From positions 684,401-748,400 of the forward strand of contig NW_015961981.1 of assembly GCF_000497045.1 (NCBI RefSeq): a stretch of 64,000 bases of DNA, in the 5' to 3' direction. Each line of letters starts with the position of its first letter. Position 1 is the stretch's first letter. Shown here in pieces: positions 60,601 to 64,000 of this stretch. Source of the stretch: Kalmanozyma brasiliensis GHG001 (taxonomy: Eukaryota; Basidiomycota; Ustilaginomycetes; Ustilaginales). The notes beneath the pieces were generated by a model. That model saw only the letters and a program-made list of their open reading frames with translations, was not told the origin of the DNA and made no database searches. Made by a program: the position numbers and the translations under genes.

Positions 60601-62149
60601 AACAAATCTGGATCCACTGGGAGCCGTGTAGCATGCTGTTGGAACTGGGCAAGGTCACCGAAACCGGAGAGATCGACGTCGGCCATCCTTGGTGGTACTG
60701 TCATGCCCGAAAGTGAGACGCAAACGCAAGCGGGAAGAACTGCTTACGTTCCGATGTGATGTGTGGCAGTACAGCCCATGACCCTACTGGATTCAAAGAC
60801 CGGTGCTGGGTTGTGGTGATGGTGGCTGGCAGCGATCGCCCCCGTTTGATTCAGATCCAGCCCCTTTCGCTATTTTTGTCAAGAGAGGGCCTCGCCCACG
60901 TCAGCCAGTGTCAGGAGACGCAAGGGGCTGTCGCAGATTTTGAAGAACCAGCAGCCAACGAAGGCGGAGTTTGGGGTTGGAGCTCGAGGGCGTTGCGTGG
61001 GTCGTTTCGAACCGCGGTGTGTCTCTCTTGCGCTCTGCTCTGCTACTGTTCCACACAGGTGTCGGTCGAAGTCGAGCTAGCCGAGTCCGAGGCAGAGACA
61101 TCATAGGCGCTCTGCCCGCTCGAGGCCGGAATTCAAAGAGAGTTCCGGGTCGTTGTCGACAACGGCCAAGCGATCAGAAGCGACAGTAACAAGGCCTTCC
61201 CACGCCTCCCTCATCGCGGTAAATGGTACAAAGGGGACTGAGCTCGCACGGACAATCTGGTCGACGCCGGGATCGACAAAGAAGCTTCGAGAATAGATAG
61301 CGAGAAGGACAATGATGGTGTGTCGCGTTTTCGATCGCGGCGGCAGCGGCCGCGACCCTTGTTCAAACCTTTGCTGTGCCGCGAGTGGCTGCTCCCCAGT
61401 ACAGAGGATTGTGCGCAGGGCAAAGTGTGCTTGTTACTCCGCTGTAGCAGAGGTCATGACCGAGCGAGCGTGACGGTGTGATGATGCGGGAGCTGGTGCT
61501 GCTGATGCACCGCCCTTGAAGTGACAGAAGGTCGCGAGAATCGCCCGATGATAGCCTGGGATTCATGGTGGCTCTCTCTCTGACACAGCAGCAGGCTTCC
61601 ATGGCGCAGTCCTGCCAGCTGCTTCCGGGGGTGCGCATTCTTTTTCAAATTGGATTTCTTGTATGGCATCTCGAGGCACCTGATGATTAATTTATCAATT
61701 GTTCTTGGCCAAAACCGTTAGCATCACAAGGCATGTGAACAGTCGTCATCCAAAAACGCTTTTGCAGACAACCGATTTATTTGTAAATTTTAGCGGCTTC
61801 CTTAGGCGCCAAGTTCCTGCAGTTCGCCAGAGGCTTTCGGATTATTCATGGGATGAGTCGGTCTCGATCAAGACGGCACGCTCTGCACATTCCGCCTAAG
61901 GCCTTTCCGCATGCTGCTTCTGCTGCTGCTGGTGTCGCTTCTCTTGGCCCATCATTGTCTGGCTCGACTGGTCCCACGCCCCTCCCCTTTTTCTCTCTTT
62001 TCGCTCACTTTCCTTTCTCAATTCAGGCCCAGCAAAAGGCGGACGGACGAGTGGCTGGCTCTGGCTCTGGATGCATGCAATGCACAAGTACGCCTGGGTG
62101 TGTCTGTCAGTCACTGCGCATCCGGACTTGGCCTTTTGGCTTACTCGTG

Positions 62150-62181
<32 letters not shown>

Positions 62182-62769
62182 CCCATCCGCCAACTGCAGC
62201 CGCTGCTGCTGCTGGGCTGACTTTTTTGGCGGGCTGCCACTTTCGGCGTCGCTGTGCACTCCTCCTCCTCCCCCTCCTCCTGTCTCTCGTTCGCTACAGC
62301 TGGGTCATGGCTGTCGTCCCTCTCTTTCTCACTCTCTCCATGCGACCAGCTTCATAATTGACATCCCTTGGCCATCACCATCCTCGCCAAGCCCATCCAT
62401 CTTGTCTCTCGACCTCATCCTATACCTTCTTCTCTCTGCCTCGTCGACGTTCGATTGCTTTTCATCGCACCTTCATCATCATCATCATCAACTTCAACAT
62501 CTCGTCGTCTTGTCCTCATCACCACTACCATCGCAGCCTCGTGTCGACCACAGCTCGCATTCACTCATCACACTCTCTTGCCGACTCGAACTCGCCTTTC
62601 AGCTCAGCTCCTCGTTGCACTTGACACACTCGCCAGCTCATGAGATAGCCCAGCTCGCATCATCTACCTCTCATCGCTAGCTTCTCTTGAGCGCTCTCTT
62701 TTCTCTTTTCCACTTGGCGCCGCTGACTGCTCACTCGAGTCACGCGAACACTTCTCCGCCGCCGCCACA
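57619..62769. other. 5.15-kb ORF-poor region upstream of the kinase gene
   Basis: I find no supportable protein or tRNA gene. Candidate frames (57205-58452 minus; 58849-59484, 59708-60295 and 60184-60759 plus) have no recognisable domain and overlap each other. From about 61980 to 62769 the plus strand is strongly pyrimidine-rich with a TGCC microsatellite, which looks like a long 5' leader and promoter of the kinase. The rest may be promoter or non-coding RNA. Confidence 0.4.
62148..62183. repeat. (TGCC)9 microsatellite
   Basis: Nine tandem tetranucleotide copies lie in the probable leader or promoter of the kinase gene. Confidence 0.9.
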
Positions 62770-64000
62770 ATGTCGTCCACCAGCGCAAATCAACAACACA
62801 AGAACCTCCTCGGCCATCGCATCGCCGATGGTCGTTTGGAGCTCGTCCAGGTCCTCGGCCTCGGCGCGTACGGCGTCGTCTACCTCGCCCGCGACCTCCA
62901 CCACCACCACGGCGCTTACGCCTCCACCTCCAACCACTCAGCAGCTGCCTCGCTCGCCGCCGCCAAACAGGGCCACGCTTCCGGCTACTATGCCGTAAAG
63001 TGCCTCAACAAGGTCGGTCTCGATGCTCGTCAGCGTGCCTTCCAGCGTCGTGAAATCATGCTCCACACCATGGCCTCCAGTCATCCCAACGTCGTTACCC
63101 TCCACCGTGTCATTGACGACCCGCAGGACCCTTGCGTCTACGTCGTCCTCGACTACTGCCCCGATGGCGACCTCTTCAGCATGATCACCGAAACCCAGCG
63201 CTACATGCTCCCCAGCTCCGTCACGCGCGCCGCCGAAGAGCAAGGCATCGACGTCGCCTTCACCTCGGAACGCCTCAAGATGGACACCCTCATCCGTGAC
63301 GTCTTTGACCAGATCCTCGACGCCGTCGACTTTTGCCATTCCATGGGCATCTACCACCGCGACCTCAAGCCAGAGAACATCCTCTGCCTACGAGGAGGCG
63401 CCAAGGTGGTGCTCGCCGACTTTGGTCTGGCCACCGGCGACAAGACCAGCTCCGACTTCGGTTGTGGCAGCACCTTCTACATGGGTCCAGAGTGCCAAGG
63501 TGGCATCACCCGCCGCCTCACCAGCTACAGCACCGCCGCCAATGATGTGTGGTCCTTGGGTGTCATCCTCGTCAACCTCATCTGCGGTCGCAACCCATGG
63601 AAGCAGGCTTGCCCCGCCGACGACACCTTCCGCGAGTACCTGCGCAACCCCGACTTTCTCAAAGAGATCCTTCCCATCTCGGAAGGCGTCAACTCGATCC
63701 TCAAGCGCGTCTTCACCTTCCGCGCCGAGGCTCGTTGCACCATCGCCGACTTGAGAAAGATGGTCCGCAGCGTCGACAGGCTCACCGCCACCTCTGCCGA
63801 GATCAAGCACCGCCAGCAGGTCGCTCGCCAGGCCGCCGCCGAAGCTCACGCCGCCCGCCAAGCCGAGAAGGAAGCTGCTGCCGCCGCCGCCGCTTACCAG
63901 CAACGCAAGCAGCAGCAGTCGGCCCTCGAGGCTGCCCGTGCTGCCGCTGCTGCCGCCACCGCTCCTACAACCCAGGTCATCCGTCACCACGTCGTTGCCG
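62770..64000 (+). CDS. Ran1/Sks1/Vhs1-like serine/threonine kinase (cut by window end)
   Basis: The first 410 residues of a protein kinase; the frame is open at the window edge. Gly-rich loop GLGAYGVVYLA (30-40), invariant Lys77 (YYAVK), HRDLKPENIL (Asp198), DFGLA (Asp217), then FGCGSTFYMGPECQGG, NDVWSLGVILVNLICGRNPW and NPDFLKEILP. The last blocks are typical of the fungal Ran1/Pat1, Ksp1, Sks1 and Vhs1 group, kinases linked to nutrient response and, in fission yeast, to blocking meiosis. A 28-residue His/Ser/Ala-rich insert lies between the Gly-rich loop and Lys77, and the activation segment has GPE instead of APE. After the kinase domain a long Ala/Gln/Arg-rich coiled-coil-like stretch begins. 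The start is ATG 62770 with CACA before it. The role in mating or development is only suggested by family. Confidence 0.9.
   Translation, partial: MSSTSANQQHKNLLGHRIADGRLELVQVLGLGAYGVVYLARDLHHHHGAYASTSNHSAAASLAAAKQGHASGYYAVKCLNKVGLDARQRAFQRREIMLHTMASSHPNVVTLHRVIDDPQDPCVYVVLDYCPDGDLFSMITETQRYMLPSSVTRAAEEQGIDVAFTSERLKMDTLIRDVFDQILDAVDFCHSMGIYHRDLKPENILCLRGGAKVVLADFGLATGDKTSSDFGCGSTFYMGPECQGGITRRLTSYSTAANDVWSLGVILVNLICGRNPWKQACPADDTFREYLRNPDFLKEILPISEGVNSILKRVFTFRAEARCTIADLRKMVRSVDRLTATSAEIKHRQQVARQAAAEAHAARQAEKEAAAAAAAYQQRKQQQSALEAARAAAAAATAPTTQVIRHHVVA

Noticed and set aside
61228..61236. ACAAAGGGG, one mismatch to the pheromone response element
   Set aside because: It is isolated in the empty interval upstream of the kinase; probably a chance match.

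Overview
This window looks like a 64-kb piece of nuclear chromosome from a smut fungus (Ustilaginomycotina, Ustilaginaceae-like). The reasons are compact genes with few short GT-AG introns, GC-rich coding sequence, basidiomycete-type proteins, and above all a pheromone/receptor mating locus whose proteins resemble the Ustilago maydis a1 type (Pra1-like STE3 receptor, lipopeptide precursor ending GYSSC-VVA). I cannot name the species. The receptor is close to, but from memory not identical with, that of U. maydis.

Layout. 0.7-11.5 kb: MFS sugar transporter (-), OTU deubiquitinase (+), Yet3/BAP31-like ER protein (-), short-chain dehydrogenase (-), ferric reductase (+). 12.9-18.9 kb: TATA-binding protein (+), CFIm25/NUDT21 (-), a SAP/HeH-type membrane protein (+), an OPA3-like protein (-). 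20.4-29.7 kb: a Tsl1/Tps3-like trehalose synthase regulatory subunit (+), ARPC5 (+), a Zn2Cys6 transcription factor (-) followed by about 3.5 kb without a supported gene. 33.2-42.2 kb: unknown membrane protein (-), oligopeptide transporter (+), mitochondrial uS19m (-), DAHP synthase (+), Cbp4 (-).

42.8-49.4 kb is the mating region: pantoate-beta-alanine ligase (-) and Asterix (-) flank the receptor gene pra1 (+), followed by two divergently transcribed pheromone precursor genes, one on each strand. Two different pheromone genes beside one receptor is the arrangement of a multi-allelic (at least three specificities) a locus. The three exact copies that I found of ACAAAGGGA, the Prf1 pheromone response element, all lie in this locus, and many near matches fill the 1.2-kb promoter between the two pheromone genes. 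A second dense field of related CAAAGG motifs lies in the introns of the neighbouring CBP4 gene and the adjacent intergenic region.

50-64 kb: GPI-type chitin deacetylase-like protein (+), tRNA-splicing endonuclease subunit Sen15 (-), Stealth-family phosphotransferase (+), a 5.15-kb stretch without a supported gene, and a Ran1/Sks1/Vhs1-like protein kinase (+) cut by the window end. Most genes are unrelated housekeeping or transport functions. Only the mating locus forms a functional cluster: secreted lipopeptides signal to a partner's receptor, and the resulting MAP-kinase/Prf1 response would act back on these same promoters. Splice sites were read by eye from GT/AG consensus, reading-frame continuity and remembered family conservation; no searches were run.
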